A program made the position numbers and the translations under genes. The notes under the pieces are model-generated. The model did no database searches. It saw only the letters and a program-made list of their open reading frames with translations, and was not told the DNA's origin. Shown piece by piece: positions 25,079-34,290 of a stretch of DNA of 49,211 bases (the stretch's first letter is position 1; every line of letters starts with the position of its first letter). The DNA is from Prevotella sp. CAG:1320 (lineage in GTDB: Bacteria > Bacteroidota > Bacteroidia > Bacteroidales > Bacteroidaceae), in contig FR882146.1 of NCBI GenBank assembly GCA_000435635.1, forward strand, positions 37,435 through 86,645. The letters run 5' to 3'.

Positions 25079-26560
25079 ATGAAAACAAAAATATTGTTAT
25101 CGATATTCGTCGCCGCGGCAGGGCTGTGCTCATGCGAAAGCTTCAGCGACATGAATACCAATCCCAATATGCCCTTCGAGGTACCGGCAGACCTGCTGCT
25201 CCCCAAGGTGTGCCAAGATGCCTTTACCCGCGGCACCGACGGTATGTATGCGGACAAGATGGTGATACAGACAGACGGGCATAACTCCGACCAGTTCTTT
25301 GAATGGAACCGCGGCAGTTTCGACGCCTACAACAACGAGTTGCTGCAAGTGGAGAAGATGCGCGAGGAAGCCGAGCGCACAGGCGAGGAGGTTTACTTGC
25401 CTCTCTACAAGTTCTTCCGGGCTTACCACTTCTATAATCTTACGCTTCGCTTTGGCGACATTCCCTATTCCGACGCGATGAAGGGACAGACCGAGGCCAA
25501 CTACACGCCGAAGTACGATACGCAGGAGGAGGTGTTCGCCGGCATACTGCAAGACCTTACCGACGCTGACGCGGAGTTGGCTTCGTCGCCAGCCGAAGAC
25601 GTGATAGAGGGCGACATCATCTATAGCGGTGACAAGTTGGCATGGCGCAAGCTCATCAACTCTTTCCATCTCAAGGTGCTTATGACCCTCTCCCACAAGA
25701 CCACGGTGGGCGGTCATGACATCAAGAGCGAGTTCGCCACCGTTTCCAGTCTGCCCCTGATGGAGAGCAATGCCGACAATGGCCAACTCTCCTACCTGGA
25801 CCAGGAGGGCAACCGCTATCCGCAGTTCAACGCCCAGTGGTCGGGTTACTATATGGACAAAACCTACATAGATCGCATGGCGGAGCGCCAAGACCCGCGC
25901 CTCTTCCTCTTCTGCTTGCCCACCAACGTGGCCGCCAACGCTGGCAAACCCGTGGACGACTTCACCGCCTATGCGGGTGGAGACCCCATCGTGCCCTATG
26001 GCGACAATATTAACTTGGTAAAAAATGGCATGATCTCGCAAATCAACTCTCGCTTCCGCACGGATCCCATAGGGGAACCCACCATGCTCATGGGCTACGC
26101 CGAGTTGCAGCAAGTATTGGCCGAGGCCGCAGTACGGGGCTGGATAGCGGGAGATGCGAAGCAATATTACGAGAATGGCGTAAAGGCTTCTTTCCAGTTC
26201 TATGAGGACTATGCAACGGATTATTCACAATATGTAACCCCCGAGGCCGCCGAGAAATACCTGACTAACAACTTGGTGCGTTTCGACGATAACCTCACGA
26301 GCGAGCAGAAGATAGAGCGCATCATCTTCCAAAAGTATTGCGTCAGCTTCTACCAAGGCGGTTGGGATCCCTACTTCGAGAACTTGCGCACGGGTTATCC
26401 TGGCTTCGCCCACCTGGAGGAGAACCCCATTCCTTATCGCTGGATGTATCCCGACTCCGAGTATCGCTACAACACGGAGAACGTGGAGGAGGCCATCACC
26501 CGCCAGTTTGGGGCTAACAACGACCGCACCACGGCCATGCCCTGGTGGCTGAAAGACTAA
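25079..26560 (+). CDS. SusD/RagB-family outer-membrane binding lipoprotein
   Basis: The 493-residue lipoprotein (MKTKILLSIFVAAAGLCSC, lipobox LCSC) is the lid of the SusC transporter and binds its substrate outside the cell. It is of the SusD-like type with helical TPR-like repeats; YLPLYKFFRAYHFYNLTLRFGDIPY (about 103-127, two overlapping pieces) and the C-terminal YQGGWDPYFENLRTGYPG are typical. No sugar specificity can be read. It is co-transcribed with SusC and followed by a hairpin. Confidence 0.93.
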   Translation: MKTKILLSIFVAAAGLCSCESFSDMNTNPNMPFEVPADLLLPKVCQDAFTRGTDGMYADKMVIQTDGHNSDQFFEWNRGSFDAYNNELLQVEKMREEAERTGEEVYLPLYKFFRAYHFYNLTLRFGDIPYSDAMKGQTEANYTPKYDTQEEVFAGILQDLTDADAELASSPAEDVIEGDIIYSGDKLAWRKLINSFHLKVLMTLSHKTTVGGHDIKSEFATVSSLPLMESNADNGQLSYLDQEGNRYPQFNAQWSGYYMDKTYIDRMAERQDPRLFLFCLPTNVAANAGKPVDDFTAYAGGDPIVPYGDNINLVKNGMISQINSRFRTDPIGEPTMLMGYAELQQVLAEAAVRGWIAGDAKQYYENGVKASFQFYEDYATDYSQYVTPEAAEKYLTNNLVRFDDNLTSEQKIERIIFQKYCVSFYQGGWDPYFENLRTGYPGFAHLEENPIPYRWMYPDSEYRYNTENVEEAITRQFGANNDRTTAMPWWLKD

Positions 26561-26586
26561 TCGCAAGCTTTTTTCGCATACAACCA

Positions 26587-26622
26587 AGACCAGACGGAAA
26601 GCGCAAGCCTTCCGTCCGGTCT
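26587..26622 (+). terminator. Hairpin after SusD
   Basis: The arms agaccagacggaa (26587-26599) and ttccgtccggtct (26610-26622) pair with one mismatch. Only a short T-run follows, so some read-through to the phosphoesterase genes is possible. Confidence 0.65.
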
Positions 26623-26655
26623 TTCAATTAAGCCAATAACCTACAAAACAGACCA

Positions 26656-27636
26656 ATGAGAACTACGACAAGAATCATCCTTTCCGCCGTGCTCTGCGTG
26701 GCGGGATTGCTCGGCGCAAACGCGCAGAGCGTGAGCTTCAACAAAGGCGGCAAGCTGAAAATAGTGCAGTTTACCGATATCCACTGGGTGGCTGGCAAGC
26801 CGGAGACCGCGGATGCCGCCGCCAACATGAACCGTGTGCTGGACGAGGAAAAGCCCGACATCGTCATCTACACGGGCGACATCACCACGGGGAAACCTGC
26901 CACTGAGGGATTGGACAAAGCACTTGAACCCGTGATAAGGCGAGGGATACCCTATGCCGTCACTTTCGGCAACCACGATGATGAGCAAGACTTGACCCGC
27001 CCGCAGCTCTATGAATACATCAAGAGCAAAGAGGGATGCCTCAACGCCAAGACTGAAGGGAGAGATTTCGTCATTACCATCACTGCCCAGGACGGCAAGC
27101 AGGCGAAAGCCGCACTCTACGTCATGGACAGCAACGCCTATTCCACCATTGAGGGACTGAAAGGCTATGGATGGTTTCTCCCCGAGCAAATAGCCTGGTA
27201 CACGCAGACCAGCCACGAGTTGACAGCCTCCAACAGCGGGAAGCCTCTGCCGGCGTTGGCTTTCTTCCATATTCCCCTGCCTGAATACAACGAAGCATCC
27301 ACCGCGGCAGACAATCCCCTCATAGGACAACGAGGCGAACAAGCATGCTCTCCAGGCATCAACACGGGCATGTTGGCCGCCATGCTGGAGGCCGGAGACG
27401 TGATGGGCACGTTCGTTGGACATGACCACGTGAACAACTACGTCACTCCCTGGCATGGCATCCTGCTAGGTTATGGACAGTTCACGGGTGGCAAGACCAC
27501 TTACACAGACGGGAAAAGAGGCGCACGCGTGATAGAGTTGACCGAAGGAAAGCGCGGCTTCAAGACGTGGATACGCATGAGCGATGGCACGACATGCAAC
27601 ACCGTGACTTATCCAGAGGACTTCATGAAGAAATAA
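26656..27636 (+). CDS. Secreted calcineurin-like metallophosphoesterase
   Basis: The 326-residue product has a signal peptide (ending LLGANAQ) and all metallophosphoesterase motifs: FTDIHW (DxH), YTGDITT (GD), FGNHDDE (GNHD), FFHIP and VGHDHVNN. It should hydrolyse a phosphomono- or diester in the periplasm or outside, with two metal ions. Its place just after SusC/SusD, with a second phosphoesterase next, suggests it processes the imported compound. Confidence 0.88.
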   Translation: MRTTTRIILSAVLCVAGLLGANAQSVSFNKGGKLKIVQFTDIHWVAGKPETADAAANMNRVLDEEKPDIVIYTGDITTGKPATEGLDKALEPVIRRGIPYAVTFGNHDDEQDLTRPQLYEYIKSKEGCLNAKTEGRDFVITITAQDGKQAKAALYVMDSNAYSTIEGLKGYGWFLPEQIAWYTQTSHELTASNSGKPLPALAFFHIPLPEYNEASTAADNPLIGQRGEQACSPGINTGMLAAMLEAGDVMGTFVGHDHVNNYVTPWHGILLGYGQFTGGKTTYTDGKRGARVIELTEGKRGFKTWIRMSDGTTCNTVTYPEDFMKK

Positions 27637-27685
27637 CGACCTGTTTCCAAGGACAAGATAAACCATTAAATACATATTATATTAT

Positions 27686-28756
27686 ATGAGAAAACTCATT
27701 TTCTCCCTGCTGGCCATCTTTTTGGCTGGCGTCATGCCCAGCTGGGCACAAAACCGCGTAGTGGTCATCATGGTGGATGGTTTCCGTTGGCAAGAGCTTT
27801 ACCATGGAGCGGATTCCACTTTGATAAACAATCCCGAGTTCGGCAACGTAGAGATGATGAAGGCCAAGTTCTGGCGCGCTTCAGCCGATGAAAGAAGAGA
27901 GGCCTTGATGCCTTTCACCTGGAGTCACATCTTGAACAGCGGAGTGATGATAGGCAATCGTGACAAAGGCTGCGCCATGAGCGTGACCAACCACATGTGG
28001 TTCTCCTATCCGGGCTACAACGAGACACTATGCGGATATGCCGATGACGTGAACATCACGTCGAACGACGCGGTGGACAACCCCAACAAGACAGTTTTCG
28101 AGATAGCCAACAACACTCGCCAATATAAAGGGAAGGTGCTCGTATTCGGCAGTTGGGGTCGCTTCATACAGATATTCAACGAGAAGCGCAGCGGACTGGA
28201 GGTGAACGCCAACTACCGTCACTCCTTGGCCAAGGAACCCACGGAGCGCGAGCTGTACGTGAACAAGCTGCAAGACTACACGCCTCGCTACTGGGAGGAG
28301 GAGCGTTTCGACGTATTCACCCACGAGTTTGCCTTGGAAGCCATGAAGACCCGCCACCCGGAACTGATGTTCGTGGGCTATGGAGACACTGACGAATGGG
28401 CGCATGCCGGCAACTATCGCCTCTACCTGGAGGCCGCCAACGACGTGGACAGCTTCATCCGTGAGCTTTGGGAGCAGGCACAGTCAGATCCATTCTACAA
28501 AGACAAGACCACCTTCATCATCACTTGCGACCACGGGCGCGGCAGCACCACGGCCACCGACTGGCGCGACCACTATTACAAGGTGCCCAACTCCAACCAG
28601 ACTTGGTTGATGGCCTTTGGCAAAGGCATCCCTGCCAAGGGCGAGCTCACCGCAGGGGAATACCACAACAACCAAGTGGCCGCCACTATAGCCGCACTAC
28701 TCGGCATCGACTTCACGCCAAGCCATGAAGGAGCGGGCAAGAAGATAGAGTTTTGA
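27686..28756 (+). CDS. Secreted alkaline-phosphatase-superfamily phosphodiesterase
   Basis: The 356-residue product has a signal peptide (MRKLIFSLLAIFLAGVMPSWAQ) and the metal-binding motifs of the type I phosphodiesterase / nucleotide pyrophosphatase branch: VVVIMVDGFRWQELY (first Asp), FVGYGDTDEWAHAGNY (Asp and His) and TCDHGRGS (Asp-His). The nucleophile is probably in the FTWSHILNSG segment. It follows the metallophosphoesterase by 49 nt. The substrate is not known; a phosphorylated glycan, lipid head group or polyol is possible. Confidence 0.85.
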   Translation: MRKLIFSLLAIFLAGVMPSWAQNRVVVIMVDGFRWQELYHGADSTLINNPEFGNVEMMKAKFWRASADERREALMPFTWSHILNSGVMIGNRDKGCAMSVTNHMWFSYPGYNETLCGYADDVNITSNDAVDNPNKTVFEIANNTRQYKGKVLVFGSWGRFIQIFNEKRSGLEVNANYRHSLAKEPTERELYVNKLQDYTPRYWEEERFDVFTHEFALEAMKTRHPELMFVGYGDTDEWAHAGNYRLYLEAANDVDSFIRELWEQAQSDPFYKDKTTFIITCDHGRGSTTATDWRDHYYKVPNSNQTWLMAFGKGIPAKGELTAGEYHNNQVAATIAALLGIDFTPSHEGAGKKIEF

Positions 28757-28790
28757 CGAGGCGCGCGCTTTCGCCGTCAAGAGAGAAAAA

Positions 28791-28851
28791 GCCGCATGCA
28801 AGCCCATGGAAGCCAGCTCAACATAAGCGCTTCACATGGATTGCATGCGGC
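28791..28851 (-). terminator. Terminator of the cupin gene
   Basis: The 11-bp arms gccgcatgcaa (28791-28801) and ttgcatgcggc (28841-28851) are exact complements. On the minus strand the stem is followed by ctttttctctctt, so it fits the end of the cupin gene. Confidence 0.65.
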
Positions 28852-28914
28852 ATTCATTTATCACTGTGGACGACAAGCGAAAGAGTCGCCACGTGAATCG
28901 TCCAGAAAGTGGAC

Positions 28915-29367
28915 TTACCACTTCACAGGTTCTTCCAGTATATTGCCATCAGTGGCATCCTCTTGGGTAAAGGTTCCTCCACGATATTGCACGCACAGCA
29001 TCACCAAAGGTTCCGCGCCGTTGTTCCTGACAGAACGCTTGCCCTTCGGAGAGACTCTCACCACACTACCCTCTGAGACTGGAAACACCTGGCCGTCTAC
29101 CTGGAACTCTCCATGTCCACGGAGGAAAAAGTAAAGTTCCTCATGCACGTTGTGTGTATGCAGGAAACCAGTCTCCGTTCCAGGCTGAAATACCTGGAAG
29201 GAGAACTCCCCGCCCGTGGCTCCCACGGCAGCTCCACCAAAGACCTTTCCAGGTATTTTCACCTGTGGGCCCACCTCCAGCACATAGTCACCCAGTTCAC
29301 TCAGTTTGCCTACATTGATGGCGGAAAAGTTTGCCGCCTCGGCCGTTTTCTCAATTTGTCTTGCCAT
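28915..29367 (-). CDS. Cupin-domain protein
   Basis: The 150-residue protein is a single-domain cupin. The metal-binding motif 1 is visible as HTHNVHEELYFFLRGHGEF (His, His, Glu) and motif 2 is degenerate in the SPKGKRSVRNNG stretch, where the usual His is absent. It may bind a sugar or small metabolite; the function is not predictable. It stands alone on the minus strand. Confidence 0.8.
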   Translation of the reverse strand: MARQIEKTAEAANFSAINVGKLSELGDYVLEVGPQVKIPGKVFGGAAVGATGGEFSFQVFQPGTETGFLHTHNVHEELYFFLRGHGEFQVDGQVFPVSEGSVVRVSPKGKRSVRNNGAEPLVMLCVQYRGGTFTQEDATDGNILEEPVKW

Positions 29368-29558
29368 TTCTTTTTGTTTTACTGTATTATACGTATTTTT
29401 GGCGATATGCCATAAACCTTCTATCTTCCCGGAAGATGCCGTTCTTCATTCCGACACCGCGAAGATAAAAAGAAATCAGCTAATACACAAGAGGTTACGA
29501 GCAAGTCACCAGGTTACCCAAAGGTTACCATTGCTGATAAACAATTACTTGGCATGGC

Positions 29559-29609
29559 AAAAAAAAAAGAAAAAATTGAGATGGGGAGAAAGGTACGTGA
29601 ATCCATCTC
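29559..29609 (-). terminator. Terminator of lpxH
   Basis: On the minus strand gagatgg (29603-29609) pairs with ccatctc (29578-29584), followed by a long T-run broken by one C (the plus-strand A-run 29559-29576). Confidence 0.6.
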
Positions 29610-29623
29610 CCCCTCGCCATTCA

Positions 29624-30388
29624 TCAAGGCTGGCTCTCGCCCTCGATATAGTTTTCCATGTAGATTTGCTCCCCATCGAACACGGCATAGGTGAACTGCC
29701 ATATCCAATCGCCTAAAATCATGAGACGAGTCTTGCGGTTGAGCATCAAGTCCAGCTCTATATGGCGATGGCCATATATAAAGTAATCTATATCTTGGTG
29801 GGCTTTCAGATACTCTTTGGTATATCTCACCAAATACTCCTTATCCTCTCCCATGTAGGGAGGTTCCTTGCCATCGATTCTTTTCAACCGGCTGTGCTTG
29901 GCCCAATTAAGACCTAAGGCCATGCCCCAACGAGGATGCATGGCGTTGAGCAAACGCTGGCAAACGCGATTGTGGAACATCTTGCGCAACAACTTGAATT
30001 TATTGTCAGGATCTCCAAGCCCGTCGCCATGGGCCAAATAGAATACCTTATCACAAATTTCCGTGGTGATAGGCTTGCGGTGAACAATGAGTCCGCACTC
30101 CTCCTCCAGATAGCCGTAAGTCCAGATATCGTGGTTTCCCGTGAAGAAGTGCACTTCCACGCCCATGTCAGTCAGCTCGCTCAGCTTACCCAGAAAGCGG
30201 GTGTAGCCCTTGGGCACCACATATCGGTACTCGTTCCAGAAGTCGAACATGTCTCCCAGCAGGTAAATGGCCTGTGCCTTATGCTTCACGCTGTCAAGGA
30301 AACGCACTAACCTGCGCTCTTGCGTGCGGCGGTGGTCAATGGCCAAAGAGCCCAAATGGGCATCGGAGAGGAAATAAACGTATTTCAT
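29624..30388 (-). CDS. lpxH: UDP-2,3-diacylglucosamine diphosphatase (LpxH-like)
   Basis: The enzyme splits UDP-2,3-diacylglucosamine to lipid X in lipid A synthesis at the inner face of the cytoplasmic membrane. The 254-residue sequence has the metallophosphoesterase motifs FLSDAHLG, LLGDMFDFWNEYR, FTGNHDIWTYG, AHGDGLG and YGHRHI in LpxH order. It is slightly longer than the E. coli enzyme and matches the Bacteroidetes form. It follows the DUF59 gene by 14 nt. Confidence 0.9.
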   Translation of the reverse strand: MKYVYFLSDAHLGSLAIDHRRTQERRLVRFLDSVKHKAQAIYLLGDMFDFWNEYRYVVPKGYTRFLGKLSELTDMGVEVHFFTGNHDIWTYGYLEEECGLIVHRKPITTEICDKVFYLAHGDGLGDPDNKFKLLRKMFHNRVCQRLLNAMHPRWGMALGLNWAKHSRLKRIDGKEPPYMGEDKEYLVRYTKEYLKAHQDIDYFIYGHRHIELDLMLNRKTRLMILGDWIWQFTYAVFDGEQIYMENYIEGESQP

Positions 30389-30402
30389 GGCTTGTGGTTA
30401 TA

Positions 30403-30723
30403 TCATTCAAAACCCAATTCCACCCTGGCTTCCTCGCTCATCATGCTTTGATCCCAAGCAGGCTCGAACACCAGGTTGATATTGGCGGCGTTGATGCCTT
30501 GCAGGCTTTCCACCTTGGTGCGCACGTCTTCCAGTATGAAGTCGGCGGCTGGGCAAGAGGGAGCGGTAAAGGTCATGTCTATATCCACGGTGTTGTCCTC
30601 CTTCACGTCTATCTTGTAAATCATGCCCAAGTCCCATATATTGACGGGAATCTCTGGATCATAAACCGTCTTGAGCACGTCCACGATGCGCTCCTCTATC
30701 TTCAATTTCTCTTCGGGTGTCAT
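30403..30723 (-). CDS. DUF59/MIP18-family iron-sulfur assembly factor
   Basis: The 106-residue protein is a MIP18/PaaD-like protein with VYDPEIPVNIWDLGMIYKI (about 20-38) and TAPSCPAADFI (Cys near 57), the two family signatures. Members help load or repair Fe-S clusters, often with the SUF system. ATG 30723 gives the family start. The gene leads a likely operon with lpxH. Confidence 0.88.
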   Translation of the reverse strand: MTPEEKLKIEERIVDVLKTVYDPEIPVNIWDLGMIYKIDVKEDNTVDIDMTFTAPSCPAADFILEDVRTKVESLQGINAANINLVFEPAWDQSMMSEEARVELGFE

Positions 30724-30827
30724 GCTTCTTGTCGTTGTTTCTATACGCGAATATACGACAAAAAAGCGAAACGGCACGCATTTCCCCCTCAAAAAGGAGG
30801 AAAAACACGCATATTTCGCGGCTGGCC

Positions 30828-31709
30828 TCACTGAGCTTTCCTCAGTGCCTGCTCCCTGTAAGCCTTGGGAGACATACCGAAATGCTTCTTCACGTATTTG
30901 CCGAAAAACGAGAGATTAGAGAACCCCAGCTCACAGGCTATCTCCTTAATGCTTTTTCGCGTATGGTTCATCAAGTAGGCGATGTCCCTCAACACGTACT
31001 GGGCAATGATATCGCCCGCCTTTTGCCCGCTCACCTGCTTGCAAACCGTGGAGAAATATTTTGGTGTGACATGCAGCCTGTCGGCATAGTAGGCCACGGA
31101 ACGCGGCCTGGGATAGACAGATTCTATCAAGTCCAGGAAACGCTTGAAAAGCACTTCCCGCGAGGTAAACGGCCTAGGACTATGCTCCATCACCCTACCG
31201 AAAACCAGTTTCATGTCATATATCAAGGCCAGCACGAGAGCGTCTATCACCTGCTTTCTCTTCTCGGAAGTGTATTGAGCCTTGGAGCGAAGCAGGTCAT
31301 AGTACTCGCGGAACATCTTGACTTCCCTGGGCAGAAGGGCGCAAATGGGATTGTTCTCGAAAAGGAACCTCACGTCCCAGGAGTTCTCGGCAAGCGGAAG
31401 TATCCGCTGGATATAGGCAGAGGAGACACAAAGGCAAAGACCCTGGAAGTCCTCGCTTTTCGGTCCATTGTCAATAATGCTGTGGGGCGGGCAGATAAGC
31501 AAGTCGTCCCTTCTCGCCTCATACCGCTTTCCATTGAACAGCAAAGTGGCCTGCCCTTCCGTGACAAGCACAATGGTAAACACCTCCAGTTGGACAGGGA
31601 AGGCGGAAGCCCGACTGCCATCCATCTTGTCAAAGAAAGCCAATTCCCCATCGTTGTATATCACGTCTTCCAGATAAGCCAAGCAGGCCAAGTTCGCTTT
31701 TTCCATCAT
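30828..31709 (-). CDS. AraC-family transcription regulator
   Basis: The 293-residue protein has a cupin-like N-terminal sensor (FTIVLVTEGQATLLFNG, LLICPPHSI) and a C-terminal two-helix AraC domain (SVAYYADRLHVTPKYFSTVC, IKEIACELGFSNLSFFGKYV, about 205-270). This AraC copy is intact, unlike the one at 5987-6885. No clear target gene is adjacent; it is separated from the DUF59 gene by about 100 bp. Confidence 0.9.
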   Translation of the reverse strand: MMEKANLACLAYLEDVIYNDGELAFFDKMDGSRASAFPVQLEVFTIVLVTEGQATLLFNGKRYEARRDDLLICPPHSIIDNGPKSEDFQGLCLCVSSAYIQRILPLAENSWDVRFLFENNPICALLPREVKMFREYYDLLRSKAQYTSEKRKQVIDALVLALIYDMKLVFGRVMEHSPRPFTSREVLFKRFLDLIESVYPRPRSVAYYADRLHVTPKYFSTVCKQVSGQKAGDIIAQYVLRDIAYLMNHTRKSIKEIACELGFSNLSFFGKYVKKHFGMSPKAYREQALRKAQ

Positions 31710-31841
31710 CCGAATACCTTGTAGCGTTACTTATTCGCCTGCAAAGTAACAGAAAATTCCCGTCATTCCGCTATCCCAAAAGTATCACATACTATTCCAT
31801 AAAAGACATTTCGCGGAAATCGACGGGCAGCGAGCCTCTTC

Positions 31842-32393
31842 TTACAGCCTCCCTCCGCAATACGCCATCTCCTCCAGCGATGCCCAGCCAGCGTCCCTTA
31901 TCTCCCGGAGGAAGAGGCGGGCGCACATCTCCGCGTCGTCCCCGGCACGATGGTGCCGACCATAGGGTATCTCGAAATGGTGGCAAAGATAGTCCAGGCT
32001 GTTGCAACCAAAGTCGTAGAGCCTGCGGGCGGCGCGCAGGGAGCAGTAATAGGTGATGTCCGGCTTGTCCAGTCCATAGAACTCCAGCGAGTGGCGTATG
32101 CAACTCATGTCGAAAGCGGCATTGTGCGCCACGAGCACGGGACACTGCTTGACATACTCCATGATCTCATTCCACACTTCCGGGAAACCAGGAGAGTTTT
32201 CCGTGTCACTTGGATGGATGCCATGGATTTGCGTATTCCAATAATAATACATATTGCCTTGAGGGCGAACGAGCCAAGAGCGCGTCTCCACCACCTTACC
32301 ATCACGCACCACGCAGATGCCTGCCTCGCAGACGGAAGCCCTTCTTCCCGTAGCCGTCTCAAAATCTATCGCGATGAAATTCAATCCTTGCAT
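31842..32393 (-). CDS. DEDDh 3'-5' exonuclease (DnaQ-like)
   Basis: The 183-residue protein has the four acidic residues and the histidine of the DEDDh group: FIAIDFETAT (Asp, Glu), LVAHNAAFDMSC (Asp) and GRHHRAGDDAEMCARL (His, Asp). It is a single exonuclease domain like the polymerase III epsilon-type or general repair enzymes. Its start lies 13 nt inside the end of the WYL gene, so the two are coupled. Confidence 0.9.
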   Translation of the reverse strand: MQGLNFIAIDFETATGRRASVCEAGICVVRDGKVVETRSWLVRPQGNMYYYWNTQIHGIHPSDTENSPGFPEVWNEIMEYVKQCPVLVAHNAAFDMSCIRHSLEFYGLDKPDITYYCSLRAARRLYDFGCNSLDYLCHHFEIPYGRHHRAGDDAEMCARLFLREIRDAGWASLEEMAYCGGRL

Positions 32394-33346
32394 GGTTTCT
32401 CCTCCTCATTCCAAGTATAATTGTTCAACATATTTTGGGCAAAGTTACGCATCTCGTTGCGCACCGATTCAGGCTCCAACACTTCCACCTGTTCACCCAT
32501 CGCCAACACGCATTGGTAGAAATCCAAAGTGGGTTTCAACTGATACTCGAAAAGCGTAGACTCATCATCGCCCTCTATCTCATATTGCGACTCGTGCAGG
32601 GGCAACGTACGCAGATAGTCAGCGAAACCGCCATAGGCCAACAGCACAATGCGCTGAAGAGGCTCGTTGGAAGTGATAACTCCGCAACAGCCCTCAAAAT
32701 AGCGGTTTACGTCAAAGTCCTTGTTCATGTGGAAAGTCTTGCCCGTCTCTTGGATATCCTGTATCCGATCAAGCGCATACGTATAATATACGTCACTGGG
32801 CTTGATGCCCTTCTCCTTGTTACGCTCTGAATAATAAGGACTGCGAGCCAACACGTACCACCTGCGCTTCACCACTTTCAGGCAATAAGGCTCTATCTCG
32901 AACGTGCTTGGCTCTGGCTTTCCAAAGCCTTGATGCGTAATGCACAACACTTGATCATACCTCATGGCCTCGGCTATGCGGGTAAGCCAGGTCTGCCCAG
33001 AAGGGATGTCCTCAAAGATGATGCGCTCCTCCAGCCGACAATCTACTTGTATTTGGTTCAGCGTGGCATAAGAGCTGACCAGCCAACCCCGCAAGTTGTT
33101 TCCCCGCAATCGTTCTGGCTCGTCAATGTAGTAGCGGTAATCATTTTTGCGGTCACACTCGATGTACACGTCAAAAATATCCTTGATCGCATTGCGGTGA
33201 TTGTGGAAAGTGCGCAGGGGCATTTCCTCCCCGTAACCCAGTCCGCTTTCCTTCCATAGTTCACTGATCTCCTGAAATGTCAGGCTCTTATACCTGAGGA
33301 GGATGTCTATAAGCCAGACATACCGTCCAAAAATATTTGCTGCCAT
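32381..33346 (-). CDS. WYL-domain transcription regulator
   Basis: The 321-residue protein has an N-terminal winged-helix region (LLRYKSLTFQEISELWKE), a linker, the WYL domain (about 130-215, with FEIEPYCLKVVKRRWYVLARS carrying the conserved WYL-type core, two overlapping pieces) and a WCX C-terminal part. Proteins of this type often respond to nucleotides or single-stranded DNA and control defence or repair genes. It overlaps the exonuclease gene, suggesting a shared role in nucleic-acid stress; this is inference. Confidence 0.88.
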   Translation of the reverse strand: MAANIFGRYVWLIDILLRYKSLTFQEISELWKESGLGYGEEMPLRTFHNHRNAIKDIFDVYIECDRKNDYRYYIDEPERLRGNNLRGWLVSSYATLNQIQVDCRLEERIIFEDIPSGQTWLTRIAEAMRYDQVLCITHQGFGKPEPSTFEIEPYCLKVVKRRWYVLARSPYYSERNKEKGIKPSDVYYTYALDRIQDIQETGKTFHMNKDFDVNRYFEGCCGVITSNEPLQRIVLLAYGGFADYLRTLPLHESQYEIEGDDESTLFEYQLKPTLDFYQCVLAMGEQVEVLEPESVRNEMRNFAQNMLNNYTWNEEEKPCKD

Positions 33347-33447
33347 ATATTAATATGTAATTGTCTCAGTCATGAGCAAGGGCTCAGGCTTTCCATCGTC
33401 CTATTGCCACTTGCCTAAGCGCGAAGTTACGCGTTAGGTTGTGAAAA

Positions 33448-33491
33448 ATCAAGGCAGAGGTGAATAAATTTTTCACATCTGCCTTGATTTC
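33448..33491 (-). terminator. Hairpin terminator after the surface-protein remnant
   Basis: atcaaggcagaggtg (from 33448) pairs with cacatctgccttgat (to 33491) with one mismatch; on the minus strand ttttt follows. It belongs to the gene remnant ending at 33545. Confidence 0.7.
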
Positions 33492-33544
33492 AGCCTAAAT
33501 CAGTCCAGGATTCTACCTATGTCTGTATAAGACATGTAGCTGCC

Positions 33545-34141
33545 TTACAACACAACCTTGACAGCCAGGCTTCCAGCCTTGACGATATAAATGCCATGCC
33601 GAGGCAAGGACATCTTCATGCGCCCGCCATTGGCGTTGACACTCTTCACCAACTGCCCCGCCATGTTATAGACGCTGATGTTGCCCTCTGCGTTCTCCAC
33701 CACGATAGTGCCGTCCTCCACGCTGATGTCTTTTCCGTCAGCGGTCTCCACGTTGCCAATACCTGTAGACTCCTTCTCTTCCATGTTCAAGAAGTTCTTC
33801 CAAACACCATCCTCTTGGTAAGCGGCGAGCGAGCCTGCTGGTATTGTGAGCTTCACGTTCTTGTATTGCTCTTCCGTGAAAGCGTGACTTGTTGGCGGGT
33901 TCATGGACAATAGGCGGATGGTTTTCAGGCCATCGTTCTTTGCCCAATCTATGGACGCAACGTCTTCCACTAAACTCCCCACCGTCACGTTTACGAGCGT
34001 AGTCACTTGACCGAAAGGAGACGTGCCATAAATCAAGTTCCTCCCAAGGTATAATTCTTCAATAGGACAAACGGCGAAAGCGCCCAGGCCTCCAACCGCA
34101 TGATATCCCACGTTCAAGGCTTGATTGGGGTCAGTAGCTTT
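33545..34141 (-). pseudogene. C-terminal remnant of a leucine-rich-repeat surface protein
   Basis: The frame has no proper start: it opens right after a TAA (34142-34144) as KATDPNQALNVGYHAVGG. It encodes the last part of a BspA-like leucine-rich repeat protein (IEELYLGRNL, LVNVTVGSLVEDVASIDW, VKLTIPAGSLAAYQ) and a C-terminal sorting-type beta domain (ISVYNMAGQLVKS, RHGIYIVKAGSLAVKVVL), like the tails used by type IX secretion or surface anchoring. The 5' part, with signal peptide and most repeats, is gone. It may have been cut by a deletion ending near the array at 34291. Confidence 0.8.
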
Positions 34142-34290
34142 TTAGTGGGGAATGATCAGTTCTTGCCTCGCGGTGTCCGGGGATACGCTGGGGTGTTGTG
34201 GGCAACGCGCATGGGAAAGGGGAGGAATGAGTGAATAAATCTTGACAAAGCCAGGGTGGGGCTGGAGGCAGCTTGGGAGCGAGGGAAAAC

